Source of the DNA: Sulfurospirillaceae bacterium
Lineage (GTDB): Bacteria; Campylobacterota; Campylobacteria; Campylobacterales; Sulfurospirillaceae
DNA: 64,000 nt
Assembly (NCBI GenBank): GCA_028692875.1
Contig: JAQUWL010000003.1
Coordinates: forward strand, 62,001-126,000
Direction of reading: 5' to 3'
A program made the position numbers and the translations under genes. Below the pieces are notes generated by a model that was not told the origin of the DNA, ran no database searches, and saw only the letters and a list, made by a program, of their open reading frames with translations. Positions 26,786-36,135 of the stretch are shown here, piece after piece. How positions within the stretch are numbered: position 1 is the stretch's first letter; each line of letters begins with the position of its first letter.

Positions 26786-28312
26786 ATGAAAGAAATTGTC
26801 CTTGCCACCTTTAATGCACGCTATACTCACACTTCTATTGCTTTACGCTATCTTTTTGCAAACCTAAAAGAGCTTCAATCTAAAAGCAAAATTCTTGAGT
26901 TTGTTATCAACTCTAGTGCGGCAGATGCGGTCGAATCTGTCTTGACGCTAAATCCTAAAATAGTCGGCATTGGAGCTTATATTTGGAATGCACTTGAGGT
27001 GCAAGAGTTTATCAATATTTTAAAAAAAGTATCTCCTCAAACAATGATTGTTTTAGGCGGACCAGAGGCGAGTCATTTTCCCTATAGGGTTGATTTTGAA
27101 AGGGCGGATTTTATTATCCAAGGGGAAGGGGATATAGCTTTTTATGAGCTATGCAAAAATATTTTACAAAACAATACACCCAAAGATAGGATTATTAAAG
27201 CACCTATGGTCGATATGAACGCTATTTATTTGCCTTATGACTTTTATGATGAGCAAGATATAAAAAATCGCTACTGCTATGTTGAGGCTAGTCGAGGATG
27301 CCCTTTTACATGTGAGTTTTGTCTCTCATCAATAGACAAAAAAGTGCGTGATATGGATATAGAAAAATTTTTATCTGAACTTGAAAAATTATGGCAAAAA
27401 GGTGTGCGAAACTTTAAATTTATAGACCGTACATTCAACCTTAGCATAGCCAATGCCAATCGTATATTGGACTTTTTTCTCTCAAAAAACGAGGAGTATT
27501 TTGTTCACTTTGAGGTTGTGCCAGACCATTTTCCGCAAGAGCTCAAAGAGAGAATCGCCAAATTTGCCCCTGCTTCATTGCAACTTGAGGTTGGTATTCA
27601 AACCTTAAATCCCATTATTGCGAAAAATATCAACCGAAGACTCAATATCCCAAAGATAAAAGAAAATTTAGCTTTTTTGCAAAATGAGACTAAAGCACAC
27701 CTACATGTAGACTTGATTGTTGGTTTGCCAGGTGAAAGCGTTGAGGGGTTTGGCACAAATCTTGATATGTTATATTCGCTGACACAGTGCGAAATTCAAA
27801 TAGGAATCCTTAAAAAACTTTCTGGAACAACGCTTTGCCGCCATGATGAAGAAGAGGGTATGATATATTCTGACAAACCGCCTTATGATATCTTAAAAAA
27901 CAATCTTATCTCTTTTGCTCAAATGCAAAAGATGAAGCGATTTGCTCGTTTTTGGGATTTGGTTTACAACAGTGGAAATTTTAAAAAAACGGCACCTTTG
28001 TTGTGGAGTGATGGAAAAGTTTACAAAGGTTTTTATGACTTTAGTGAGTGGATTTACTCCCAAACTGAGTCTACATGGCAAATCTCGCTCGAGAGGTTAA
28101 GTAACCTTATATTTTTATATCTTGTGAAGGTTTTAAATTATAAAGATGAGGCGATAAAAAAGGTGTTGATTGAAGACATCATGGGGCAAAGGGGGCGAAA
28201 ATTGCCATCTTTTCTAAGGGATGATTTTGTGCCAAGGCAGACAAAAGATACAATTATAAAAACAAATAAACGACAATTAAAACACTTAAAGGATAAAAAT
28301 AATGAAGATTGA
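26786..28312 (+). CDS. B12-binding domain radical SAM protein (DUF4080-like)
   Basis: Cobalamin-dependent radical SAM enzyme of about 508 residues, substrate unknown. The N-terminal B12-binding Rossmann domain (about 1-140) carries 'VGIGAYIWNALE' and 'VLGGPEAS'. The radical SAM Cx3Cx2C is 'RGCPFTCEFC' near residue 175, with later 'LEVGIQTLNP' and 'HVDLIVGLPGES' motifs. The C-terminal ~130 residues resemble the DUF4080 extension. The reading frame is open further left, but that part is antisense to tRNA-Pro; the ATG at 26786 is the natural start. It overlaps the DUF445 gene by 11 nt. Confidence 0.85.
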   Translation: MKEIVLATFNARYTHTSIALRYLFANLKELQSKSKILEFVINSSAADAVESVLTLNPKIVGIGAYIWNALEVQEFINILKKVSPQTMIVLGGPEASHFPYRVDFERADFIIQGEGDIAFYELCKNILQNNTPKDRIIKAPMVDMNAIYLPYDFYDEQDIKNRYCYVEASRGCPFTCEFCLSSIDKKVRDMDIEKFLSELEKLWQKGVRNFKFIDRTFNLSIANANRILDFFLSKNEEYFVHFEVVPDHFPQELKERIAKFAPASLQLEVGIQTLNPIIAKNINRRLNIPKIKENLAFLQNETKAHLHVDLIVGLPGESVEGFGTNLDMLYSLTQCEIQIGILKKLSGTTLCRHDEEEGMIYSDKPPYDILKNNLISFAQMQKMKRFARFWDLVYNSGNFKKTAPLLWSDGKVYKGFYDFSEWIYSQTESTWQISLERLSNLIFLYLVKVLNYKDEAIKKVLIEDIMGQRGRKLPSFLRDDFVPRQTKDTIIKTNKRQLKHLKDKNNED

Positions 28313-29012
28313 CAAAAGTTGGCTAACTGATATTGTAAGCATAACTGTTGTGTTTTTTTCTTTTGTTTTGGCTGAGCCTTATGCACATTGGTTTCTTTTA
28401 GCAGGTCTTTTTGCACTATCTGGTGCTTTAACAAATCAGATAGCTATACATATGCTTTTTGAAAAAGTTCCATTTTTGTATGGTAGTGGAGTTATACAGT
28501 TGCGATTTGAAGCCTTTAAAAGCTCGATAAAAAATCTAATCATAAATCAATTTTTCACCAAATCACAGTTGGATAATTTTTTCGCACAAGAGGAGAAAAA
28601 AATTGATTTAACTCAGATGATTGATGAGCTGGATTTTTCTGTTGCATTTGACGCACTGGGCAAAACAGTTATGGAGTCTTCTATCGGGGGTATGCTTAGT
28701 ATGTTTGGTGGTGTTGGAGTGCTAGAAGCATTGCGAGAGCCTTTTGGAGTAAGGCTTAAGCAGGCGATGACTGAAATGACAAAAAGTAATGATTTCAATA
28801 ACAAACTAAATCAAAAATTAAAAGATTCATCACTTAGCAGTGATATTTTATCCACGCTTGAGCAGTTGATAGATAAAAGACTTGATGAGCTTACGCCACA
28901 AATGGTTAAAGAGATAGTTCAAAATTTTATCAAAGAACACTTGGGTTGGCTAGTTGTCTGGGGCGGTTTTTTTGGCGGAATCATGGGTTTGCTGTCTGCT
29001 GTTATACTATAA
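28302..29012 (+). CDS. DUF445 family membrane protein
   Basis: A 236-residue membrane protein with two N-terminal hydrophobic helices (about 10-45), a C-terminal one ('WLVVWGGFFGGIMGLLSAVIL'), and a helical soluble middle. 'GALTNQIAIHMLFEKVPFLYGSGVI' is the hallmark of DUF445. The function of the family is not established. It starts inside the end of the radical SAM gene, so the two are probably co-translated. Confidence 0.82.
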   Translation: MKIDKSWLTDIVSITVVFFSFVLAEPYAHWFLLAGLFALSGALTNQIAIHMLFEKVPFLYGSGVIQLRFEAFKSSIKNLIINQFFTKSQLDNFFAQEEKKIDLTQMIDELDFSVAFDALGKTVMESSIGGMLSMFGGVGVLEALREPFGVRLKQAMTEMTKSNDFNNKLNQKLKDSSLSSDILSTLEQLIDKRLDELTPQMVKEIVQNFIKEHLGWLVVWGGFFGGIMGLLSAVIL

Positions 29013-29044
29013 ATACATAAAATTTTACATATAAAAGAGGCTTA

Positions 29045-30163
29045 ATGGAGTGTCAATATTTTGGAGTTTGCGGAAGTTGCACACTGTATCATTTGGATTA
29101 CAACAGACAAATTGAGCAAAAAAAGGCTTATATTGCCTCAATGTTTAACTCTTTACATGTAGAGAATTTTGAGGTTTTTACCTCTTGCTCGTCACATTAT
29201 CGCTCACGTGCAGAGTTTCGTATTTGGCACACATCTGAAAAGATAAGCTACGCCATGCACGCAAAAGAGGGTAAAGGTGTGGTTTGCATTAAGGAGTGTC
29301 CAAAAACAACTAGGGCTATATATGACTTAATGGAGCCTTTAAGGCTAGCTATACAGGAAAACAAGGATTTAAGTGAGAAGCTATATACCATTGAGTTTCT
29401 TGCTTCAAACAAGCATCTTTTGGTTACGATGATTTATCATAAAGCTATTGATAAAACATGGGAGGATAGTGCTAGAGAGCTAGAAAAAAAGTTTGGTATA
29501 CATATCATCGGCAGAAGCAGAGGCTTAAAAAAGGTGTTGTCGCAAGATTTTATATATCAAGATGTCATTCTTTCAAATCGTACATGTACATATAAGATAA
29601 TTGAGGGCGGATTTTCGCAACCCAATGCAAAAATCAATGAAAATATGATTTGCTGGGTGCTTTCAAAGCTTAAAAATGAAAAAGATTTGCTTGAGCTTTA
29701 TTGTGGTTACGGCAATTTTACTATTGCCTTGAGTCAAAAATTTCGATCTGTTTTGGCTACTGAGATATCGAAAGTTTCAATTTATAGTGCCATTGAAAAC
29801 TGTGCCATCAATAATGTTAAAAATATAAAATTTTTAAGAATGAGTGCCGAGGAGCTTACATCCGCTTTAAATAAAGAGAGAGTTTTTAACAGGCTAAAAG
29901 ATATCTCTCTTGATGATTATGACTTTAGTCATGTTTTTGTTGATCCTCCACGCTCCGGCATAGACGAAAATAGTCTAAATTTTATCAGTCGATTTGAGAC
30001 GATTGTCTATATCTCGTGCAATCCAGCAACGCTAAAGAGGGATTTGGAGTTTTTGACTTTGACGCACAATATAGAAGATTTTGCACTTTTCGATCAATTT
30101 CCATACACGGAACATATCGAATCAGGAGCAATACTCGCCAAGAAAAAGTGTAGTCTTTTATAA
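29045..30163 (+). CDS. trmA: tRNA (uracil-5-)-methyltransferase TrmA, with iron-sulfur type cysteines
   Basis: Makes ribothymidine 54 in tRNA with SAM. The body is plainly TrmA: 'SHYRSRAEFRIWH', 'LELYCGYGNFTIALSQKF', 'VFVDPPRSG', the catalytic Cys in 'YISCNPATL' and 'LFDQFPYTEHIESGAIL'. Length is 372. Unusually, the N-terminus carries C3-x5-C9-x2-C12 ('CQYFGVCGSC') and a later 'CIKECP' (C81/C85), the spacing used for the 4Fe-4S cluster of the rRNA enzymes RlmC and RlmD; E. coli TrmA lacks these. There is no TRAM domain. AAAAGAGG precedes the ATG. Confidence 0.9.
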   Translation: MECQYFGVCGSCTLYHLDYNRQIEQKKAYIASMFNSLHVENFEVFTSCSSHYRSRAEFRIWHTSEKISYAMHAKEGKGVVCIKECPKTTRAIYDLMEPLRLAIQENKDLSEKLYTIEFLASNKHLLVTMIYHKAIDKTWEDSARELEKKFGIHIIGRSRGLKKVLSQDFIYQDVILSNRTCTYKIIEGGFSQPNAKINENMICWVLSKLKNEKDLLELYCGYGNFTIALSQKFRSVLATEISKVSIYSAIENCAINNVKNIKFLRMSAEELTSALNKERVFNRLKDISLDDYDFSHVFVDPPRSGIDENSLNFISRFETIVYISCNPATLKRDLEFLTLTHNIEDFALFDQFPYTEHIESGAILAKKKCSLL

Positions 30164-31354
30164 CTACACTTTAAAAACATCCAATCTTTTTTTCAACTCA
30201 TTTGAGCTTTTCAAGATGCTTTCCGAGACTTTCTTGAGTTCTGTTGCACTTTGAGTATTGGATGAAGATGTTTCAAAAATCTTTGTAATTTTATCTACAA
30301 TTATACCTGTGTCTTGAGATAAAACTTTGGTAATTTGCGACATGCTAGAAGATGCACTTGAGGCTTCACTCATAACGTTTTCAATATTTGTAATGCTATG
30401 TTCAACCTTTTGAGAGTTATCAACTAGTTTTTCAACAAATTTATAGTTAAGATTCATCTGTTCGCTTGATTCGTTAATGTTTTGCAATATAACATTTATT
30501 GTTGCATTTATTTCGCCCAAACTACGCTGTGTGCGCTCCGCAAGATTTCTTACTTCGTCCGCAACAACCGCAAAACCACGACCATGCTCCCCCGCACGAG
30601 CCGCCTCAATCGCTGCATTTAGTGCTAAAAGATTTGTTTGATCTGCGATATCCGAAATAACTTCCAAAATGTCCTTGACTTGCACTGCGTCGCTACTAAG
30701 TTGTGCTAGTTTTTCTGAGGTAGTTGACTCCACTTCTGCAGCACGGTGAATATCGGCAACGAGATTTCTAATATCAAGAGCGGATGCCTTAAGCGTTTTG
30801 CTGGCAAACTCAATATCTTTACTTGTTTGTGTTGTTCTATCGGCTGAATTTCGCAACTCTAGCTGAACAGCATCGCCCATCTTCTTGGCTTCTTGAGCAA
30901 CCAATAGTTCTTCGCTAAGTCTTTTTTCTATCTGTGTAGAGATGGATGAAAATTGCTCAGAAAGTCGACTATTTTCGTGCGAACTTGCGACAGAAACCTC
31001 TATAGTTGAGTGAATTTTTGATATAAATTTATTAATATTTTCAGCTAAATCACTCATTTCATCTTTTGATTTGAGCGATATTCGTTTGGTCAAATCTCCA
31101 CTTCCATGCGATAAATCAAGTGCCATATTTGAGAGCGAATCAACAGAATCAGTAATGCTATTTACCATTATTTTGGTAAATACAAAGAAAAAAAACATTC
31201 CTGCTAGTGAGCCACTTATCAAAATAAGTCTCTCATTGCCTTGCGGAATAAGAACACAAACCAAAACAATATTTGCCATAAATCCAAAAAGGGTAGCTAA
31301 GGCTAAAATCCAACCTTTTGTTTTGATTTTAATTGTATTTAAAAACATTTTCAC
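30164..31354 (-). CDS. Methyl-accepting chemotaxis protein without a periplasmic sensor
   Basis: A 396-residue transducer. Two membrane helices (about 15-35 and 41-62) are separated by only a few residues, so there is almost no periplasmic domain. A HAMP domain follows ('[27 protein letters not shown]'), then a long signalling coiled coil with the conserved hairpin tip '[26 protein letters not shown]' and '[19 protein letters not shown]'. It probably senses something in the membrane or cytoplasm, such as redox or energy state; the ligand cannot be read from sequence. No CheB/CheR-docking pentapeptide is evident at the C-terminus. Confidence 0.9.
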   Translation of the reverse strand: MKMFLNTIKIKTKGWILALATLFGFMANIVLVCVLIPQGNERLILISGSLAGMFFFFVFTKIMVNSITDSVDSLSNMALDLSHGSGDLTKRISLKSKDEMSDLAENINKFISKIHSTIEVSVASSHENSRLSEQFSSISTQIEKRLSEELLVAQEAKKMGDAVQLELRNSADRTTQTSKDIEFASKTLKASALDIRNLVADIHRAAEVESTTSEKLAQLSSDAVQVKDILEVISDIADQTNLLALNAAIEAARAGEHGRGFAVVADEVRNLAERTQRSLGEINATINVILQNINESSEQMNLNYKFVEKLVDNSQKVEHSITNIENVMSEASSASSSMSQITKVLSQDTGIIVDKITKIFETSSSNTQSATELKKVSESILKSSNELKKRLDVFKV

Positions 31355-31379
31355 ATCCTTATCCTATTGAGTATGAACG

Positions 31380-31385
31380 ATTATA
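31380..31385 (-). promoter_or_regulatory. Extended -10 promoter of the chemoreceptor gene
   Basis: TGATATAAT on the minus strand (hexamer 31380-31385), 26 bases before the ATG at 31354. Confidence 0.55.
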
Positions 31386-31426
31386 TCAAACTTTGCTTTT
31401 AAAATAAGACAAAAGTTTGGCTGTGA

Positions 31427-31432
31427 TATACT
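31427..31432 (+). promoter_or_regulatory. Extended -10 promoter of the CoA-binding protein-ilvA pair
   Basis: TGATATACT (hexamer 31427-31432), 28 bases before the GTG at 31460 and divergent from the chemoreceptor promoter 42 bases away. Confidence 0.5.
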
Positions 31433-31459
31433 TTTGCTTTTAAAAGAAGGAGGTATATA

Positions 31460-31897
31460 GTGGAGTGTCCTATGCCAACGATAAACACAAATGATGCAAA
31501 AGAGTTAAAATCTATTTTTGAAGAGTGTAAAACGATTGCTATTGTGGGCTTGTCACCTGACAATACCAAAGCAAGTCATCAAGTTGCTTTATATTTGCAA
31601 CAACATGGATTTAAGATTTTCCCAATTTATCCAAAAGGGGATTATATTTTGGGCGAAAAAGTTTATAGAAATATTTTAGAGATTGAAGAAAAAATAGATA
31701 TGGTAGATATGTTTAGAAAGCCTGAAATCGCAGATACTTTGGTAAAAGAGTGTATTGGAAGAGGCGATGTTAAAGTATTTTGGCTTCAGCTAGGCATTGT
31801 CAATAATAATGCTTGCGAGATAGCAAAAAAACACGGAATTAAACCCGTGCAAAATAGATGTACAAAAATTGAATATGAAAGAGCAGTAAGACCATGA
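31460..31897 (+). CDS. CoA-binding domain protein (YccU-like)
   Basis: A 145-residue Rossmann-fold CoA-binding protein: 'TIAIVGLSPDNTKASHQVALYLQQHGF', 'IFPIYPKGDYILGEKVYRN', 'IDMVDMFRKPE' and the late 'VFWLQLGI', as in the single-domain YccU family. Its physiological role is not known. The start is a GTG six bases after a perfect AAGGAGG; a weaker ATG lies four codons in. It overlaps ilvA by 4 nt. Confidence 0.87.
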   Translation: MECPMPTINTNDAKELKSIFEECKTIAIVGLSPDNTKASHQVALYLQQHGFKIFPIYPKGDYILGEKVYRNILEIEEKIDMVDMFRKPEIADTLVKECIGRGDVKVFWLQLGIVNNNACEIAKKHGIKPVQNRCTKIEYERAVRP

Positions 31898-33105
31898 TAC
31901 CACTTAGTGAAATTATTCAGGCAAAACGCCAAATCAGTAAAATTGTCACAAATACCCCTTTTGCTATCGCTTCTATCTTTAGTGAAGAGATTGATGCGGA
32001 GGTTTATCTTAAAAAAGAGAATCTACAACTTACAGGTGCATACAAAATCAGAGGTGCCTACAACAAGATAGCCTCATTAAGCAAAGATGAGAAAAAACGT
32101 GGCGTAATTGCAGCAAGCGCAGGAAATCATGCACAAGGCGTAGCATATAGTGCCAAAACATTTGGTATAAATGCGACTATCATCATGCCAGAAGCCACTC
32201 CGCTTTTAAAGGTAGCAGGTACTAGAGCTTTGGGGGCTGAAGTTATTTTGCATGGCGATAACTACGATGAGGCATATGCTTATGCTAGAACCTATGCGAG
32301 CGACAATAATCTTACATTTATCCATCCTTTTGAAGATGACAAAGTTATTGCAGGGCAGGGAACAGTTGCACTAGAGATGATTGATGAAGTAAATGATTTG
32401 GATATTATTGTTGTTCCAATAGGAGGCGGTGGACTTATTAGCGGTATGGCTTCGGCGATTAAACAAATTGATCCAAAAATCAAGGTTATCGGAGTAACTG
32501 CCAAGGGTGCACCTGCTATGTATGAATCTTTCAGAACAAAAAAAGTTGTTCATTCAAAAAGTGTACGTACAATAGCTGATGGTATAGCAGTAAGAGACAC
32601 GAGCGAATCCAATCTAAAGCACATTTTAGAGTGTGTTGATGATGTTGTGCAAGTTGATGATGAAGAGATAGCAAGTGCTATTTTGATGCTTCTAGAGAGA
32701 CAAAAACTTGTTGTTGAAGGAGGAGGAGCGGCGAGTGTAGCAGCAATAATGCACCGAAAATTTCCTTACGAAAAAGGTGCCAAAATCGGCGCTGTTTTGA
32801 GTGGCGGAAATATCGACGTGCAGATGCTTTCTGTTATTATCGAAAAAGGTTTGATTAAGTCGCATCGCAAGATGAAACTTCTTATTACTTTGATTGACAA
32901 ACCAGGTGCACTGATGCGACTAACAGACCTATTTAGAGAAGCAAATGCCAATATTATTGAGATAGATTATGATAGAACATCAACCAAGCTATCGTATGGC
33001 GATGCAAAAATAACTATCGTTTTAGAAACCAAGGGTATGGAGCATCAAGATACGATTAGAGAAATGCTTTTAAAAGCAGGATATCCATTTGAAGAAGAGC
33101 TGTAA
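31894..33105 (+). CDS. ilvA: Threonine dehydratase (biosynthetic)
   Basis: PLP enzyme that makes 2-oxobutanoate for isoleucine. The PLP lysine is in 'QLTGAYKIRGAYNKI', with the Gly-rich phosphate loop 'VPIGGGGLISG' and 'ASAGNHAQGVAY'. At 403 residues it has a single ACT-like regulatory domain at the C-terminus ('KLLITLIDKPGALMRLTDLFREANANI'), as in the shorter biosynthetic or TdcB-with-ACT forms, not the double domain of E. coli IlvA. ilvB-ilvN lie 15 kb downstream. Confidence 0.93.
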   Translation: MIPLSEIIQAKRQISKIVTNTPFAIASIFSEEIDAEVYLKKENLQLTGAYKIRGAYNKIASLSKDEKKRGVIAASAGNHAQGVAYSAKTFGINATIIMPEATPLLKVAGTRALGAEVILHGDNYDEAYAYARTYASDNNLTFIHPFEDDKVIAGQGTVALEMIDEVNDLDIIVVPIGGGGLISGMASAIKQIDPKIKVIGVTAKGAPAMYESFRTKKVVHSKSVRTIADGIAVRDTSESNLKHILECVDDVVQVDDEEIASAILMLLERQKLVVEGGGAASVAAIMHRKFPYEKGAKIGAVLSGGNIDVQMLSVIIEKGLIKSHRKMKLLITLIDKPGALMRLTDLFREANANIIEIDYDRTSTKLSYGDAKITIVLETKGMEHQDTIREMLLKAGYPFEEEL

Positions 33106-33119
33106 GGCTCTTCTTTTTT
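33091..33119 (+). terminator. Terminator of ilvA
   Basis: AAGAAGAGC (33092-33100) / GCTCTTCTT (33107-33115) around the ilvA stop, followed by a T-run; convergent with the next gene. Confidence 0.85.
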
Positions 33120-33567
33120 ATTTTGAAAGATTTTGATAGGCTTCAAGAAGGGTTTCGCGCAATTTGTCTGCCACGTTTTCGCCATCTTCAAAATTTTCAT
33201 TAATGCACGTTTCTAGCGTATTTAAAACTTCAAAAAGATCTGCTTCAACCTCTTGATTGCTTTTTTGTTTTGCCATCAGAGTTTCAAAGAAAACCAGCTT
33301 TCGCATAATATCCGAAAGCTTATCCATTACCTCTGCTTCGTCCTTGCCATCAAGAAGTCTAAAGGGATTTTCATCTCTTTTTTCAGAAGATTTTATAGAG
33401 TTTTTTATCTCTTTGATGTGATCTTGTATCACAGCTGAAAAGTTTGCATATAGCTCAAACGAGCTATTTGATGTCAAATCAATACTTTGGGTAATTTTTT
33501 TAATTTGTTTAACTAAAATCATCCCCACAACAAAGGCTATAAACAGCACTGGAAAAAGTTGTTCCAT
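33118..33567 (-). CDS. Hypothetical single-pass membrane protein
   Basis: A 149-residue protein with an N-terminal membrane helix (about 3-19, 'LFPVLFIAFVVGMILV') and a charged helical cytoplasmic part, mostly acidic. I recognise no domain. It stands alone between ilvA and rarD. The only feature upstream is a TACATGTA copy (33584-33591) 17 bases before its ATG, a possible control site. Confidence 0.65.
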   Translation of the reverse strand: MEQLFPVLFIAFVVGMILVKQIKKITQSIDLTSNSSFELYANFSAVIQDHIKEIKNSIKSSEKRDENPFRLLDGKDEAEVMDKLSDIMRKLVFFETLMAKQKSNQEVEADLFEVLNTLETCINENFEDGENVADKLRETLLEAYQNLSK

Positions 33568-33608
33568 AAAATTCCTTATTCTTTACATGTAAGACAAAAC
33601 TTTTTTAT

Positions 33609-33643
33609 AAAACCATGCCCTGTGTTATACAGATGGTGGTTTT
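33609..33643 (-). terminator. Possible terminator of rarD
   Basis: AAAACCA (33609-33615) / TGGTTTT (33637-33643) with a short inner TGT/ACA pairing, 50 bases after the rarD stop on the minus strand. The following T-run is interrupted. Confidence 0.4.
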
Positions 33644-33693
33644 GTCTTGATGGGCTAATTCTACCATAACATCTAAAACTTTTATCGTTTCCT

Positions 33694-34587
33694 CTAGTAA
33701 ACTTTCTTGCGTTTTTGGGTGTACGCATTGAAGCTGAAAATAAAAAGCGCTATCCAAATCAGACAAAATGTTACCAATTTCTCTTTTGTTGGTATCTCAT
33801 CGTATATAAAAATTGCCAACAAAAACGAAACAGTTGGTCCAATATACTGAAAAAATCCTATATGCATAAGCGATATTCTAGTAGCTGCTGCATTAAACCA
33901 AAGCAATGGCACAACAGTAATAACACCAGCTAGGACCAGCCACCAAGATAGTGCGTTTGGTGGAAATATGAAGCTATTTTGTTGTGTTGCACAAATGTAG
34001 ACAAAATATCCCAATGCCATTGGAAAAAGAATAAGTGTCTCAACATAAAGTCCAACAACAGAAGGGAGATTTATTTTTTTGCGAATAAGTCCATAAAATG
34101 CGAAGCTAAATGCCAATGTAAGAGATACCATAGGCAAAGTACCTAAAGAGATGACCTGATAGACTATCGCAAATAAGGCCAACGCCATAGCTACCTTTTG
34201 CCATACATTCGGCTTTTCCTTAAAAAATAGAGCACCTAAAGCAAAGTTTACCAGAGGATTTATATAGTAGCCTAAACTCGCTTCCACAATCATATTGTGG
34301 TTTACTGCCCAGATAAAAACGAGCCAATTTGTAGCCACCAAAAGTGCTGAAAGTAACAAAAATTTTAGTTTGTTAAAGTCTTGAATCAAAATCCTACATG
34401 TACTTAAGCTTTTGCTAAACAAAATCATTCCAAAAAGTAACACCGCCGACCAAATAATACGATGAGAAAGTGTTTCAAGTGGAGAAACACTACTTACAAT
34501 TTTAAAATAAATTGGAATAAGACCCCAAAATGTAAATGCCAAAATAGCGTAGATATAGCCTTGTGTCTCGCTCGCTAGGTTTTTCAA
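33694..34587 (-). CDS. rarD: EamA-family transporter RarD
   Basis: Drug/metabolite-transporter superfamily protein of 297 residues with ten hydrophobic helices arranged as two EamA repeats. The N-terminus 'GYIYAILAFTFWGLIPIYFKIVSSVSPLETLSHRIIWS' and 'NWLVFIWAVNHNMIVEASLGYYINPL' are typical of RarD. The substrate is unknown. It is divergent from aroF, with a 13-base palindrome in the shared control region. Confidence 0.9.
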   Translation of the reverse strand: MKNLASETQGYIYAILAFTFWGLIPIYFKIVSSVSPLETLSHRIIWSAVLLFGMILFSKSLSTCRILIQDFNKLKFLLLSALLVATNWLVFIWAVNHNMIVEASLGYYINPLVNFALGALFFKEKPNVWQKVAMALALFAIVYQVISLGTLPMVSLTLAFSFAFYGLIRKKINLPSVVGLYVETLILFPMALGYFVYICATQQNSFIFPPNALSWWLVLAGVITVVPLLWFNAAATRISLMHIGFFQYIGPTVSFLLAIFIYDEIPTKEKLVTFCLIWIALFIFSFNAYTQKRKKVY

Positions 34588-34614
34588 AAAAAGTCCTTGT
34601 TTTTTTATGATTGT

Positions 34615-34638
34615 ATTCTATTGTGACTGTGACACAGT
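34615..34638. promoter_or_regulatory. rarD -10 element and adjoining operator-like palindrome
   Basis: TAGAAT on the minus strand (34615-34620) is the likely rarD -10. Just upstream of it lies ACTGTG-A-CACAGT (34626-34638), a perfect odd palindrome of 13 bases, in the spacer between rarD and aroF. This placement fits a binding site for a dimeric regulator. Confidence 0.4.
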
Positions 34639-34721
34639 TGATTTTAAGGCAAAAAAATTTAGCTTTATGTAATCTCATAAACAGTACAATCGTAACACAC
34701 AAATTAAACAAAGGGATTTTT

Positions 34722-36086
34722 ATGATTTCTTGGACACGTGCATCTTGGAGACAAAAACCGATTCTTCAGCAACCGACATATTCAGATTTGGCAGAGTTAA
34801 AAAAAGTTGAAGATGAGTTGAGAAAATATCCTCCTTTGGTTTTTGCCGGAGAGGTACGAAAACTAAAAGCGGATTTGGCTAAAGTATCAAGAGGCGAGGC
34901 ATTTTTACTTCAAGGTGGAGATTGTGCTGAGAGTTTTGCAGAGTTCAATGCGAACAATATTCGAGATATGTTTAAAGTAATGCTTCAAATGGCGGTTGTG
35001 TTGACTTTTGCTGGAGGTTGTCCAGTTGTTAAAGTTGGTCGTCTTGCGGGTCAATTTGCCAAACCTAGATCAAGTGATTTCGAAGAGGTTGATGGTGTTA
35101 AGTTGCCGAGTTATCGTGGCGACATCATAAACGACAATGAGTTTACAAGTTCAGCTCGCATACCAGATCCTCATAGAATGTTAAAAGCATATAACCAATC
35201 AGCTGCGACGATGAATCTGCTTAGAGCATTTGCTAGAGGTGGTTTGGCTGATTTACATCAGGTGCATAAGTGGAATTTGGGCTTTATCAAAGAGAGTGCT
35301 TTGGGCGACAAATACAAGCACTTGGCTGATAAGATTACTGAGACTTTGGCATTTATGGAGGCGTGTGGTATTACTTCTGAAAATACGCCGATGATTAACG
35401 AGACTGTTGTTTATACTTCGCATGAGTCACTTCTGCTTCCTTACGAAGAAGCACTTACTAGAGAAGATAGCTTGACTGGGGATTGGTATGACTGCTCGGC
35501 GCATATGCTTTGGATTGGAGATAGAACACGCAATGTAGATGGTGCTCACGTAGAGTTTTTAAGAGGCGTTAAAAATCCTATCGGCATAAAAGCAGGGCCA
35601 ACTACAACAACGGAAGATTTGATAAAACTTATAGAAACGCTAAATCCCGAAAATGAGGCTGGACGTATAAATATTATCGTTCGCATGGGCGCAGACAAGA
35701 TAGAGAGTGAATTTCCAAAACTTGTACGTGCTGTTAAAGAGGCAAAAAAAGAGGTGCTTTGGAGTATTGACCCAATGCACGGAAACACTATTAAAGCATC
35801 AAACAACTACAAGACACGTGATTTTAACGAAGTATTGCGTGAGGTCAAGGGATTTTTTAAAGTTCACGAAGAAGAGGGAACATATCCAGGTGGTGTTCAT
35901 CTTGAGATGACAGGTCAAGATGTAACTGAGTGTATCGGTGGAGCGCAAGACATAACTGAAGAAAAATTGGCTTGTAGATATCACACCCAATGCGACCCTA
36001 GACTCAATGCAAAACAGGCTTTAGAGTTAGCATTTCTTATCGCAGAATCGCTAAAGAGTGCTCACAAAAGAAGATTTGGAAAATAA
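34722..36086 (+). CDS. 3-deoxy-7-phosphoheptulonate synthase, class II (plant type)
   Basis: First enzyme of the shikimate pathway, joining PEP and erythrose 4-phosphate. This is the class II form: '[18 protein letters not shown]', '[18 protein letters not shown]', '[15 protein letters not shown]', '[10 protein letters not shown]' and '[11 protein letters not shown]' are family blocks. I start it at the ATG at 34722, 7 nt after AAGGGA, giving 454 residues; the frame is open further left but has no reason to be translated. A possible -10 (TACAAT) is at 34685-34690. Confidence 0.95.
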   Translation: MISWTRASWRQKPILQQPTYSDLAELKKVEDELRKYPPLVFAGEVRKLKADLAKVSRGEAFLLQGGDCAESFAEFNANNIRDMFKVMLQMAVVLTFAGGCPVVKVGRLAGQFAKPRSSDFEEVDGVKLPSYRGDIINDNEFTSSARIPDPHRMLKAYNQSAATMNLLRAFARGGLADLHQVHKWNLGFIKESALGDKYKHLADKITETLAFMEACGITSENTPMINETVVYTSHESLLLPYEEALTREDSLTGDWYDCSAHMLWIGDRTRNVDGAHVEFLRGVKNPIGIKAGPTTTTEDLIKLIETLNPENEAGRINIIVRMGADKIESEFPKLVRAVKEAKKEVLWSIDPMHGNTIKASNNYKTRDFNEVLREVKGFFKVHEEEGTYPGGVHLEMTGQDVTECIGGAQDITEEKLACRYHTQCDPRLNAKQALELAFLIAESLKSAHKRRFGK

Positions 36087-36094
36087 AGTTATAT

Positions 36095-36132
36095 TTCTTA
36101 CATGTAAAGGTAAAAATCTTTACATGTAAGAA
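36095..36132. terminator. Bidirectional terminator built from two TACATGTA copies
   Basis: 15-bp perfect stem between 36095-36109 and 36118-36132 (TTCTTACATGTAAAG and its complement), loop GTAAAAAT, between the convergent DAHP synthase and ABC ATPase genes. Each arm contains a complete TACATGTA palindrome. A/T-rich tracts flank both sides. Confidence 0.8.
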
Positions 36133-36135
36133 GTT

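Noticed and set aside
34611-34721. Longer start of the DAHP synthase gene
   Set aside because: It would overlap the rarD/aroF promoter region; the ATG at 34722 has a proper ribosome binding site and begins at the family's conserved N-terminus.
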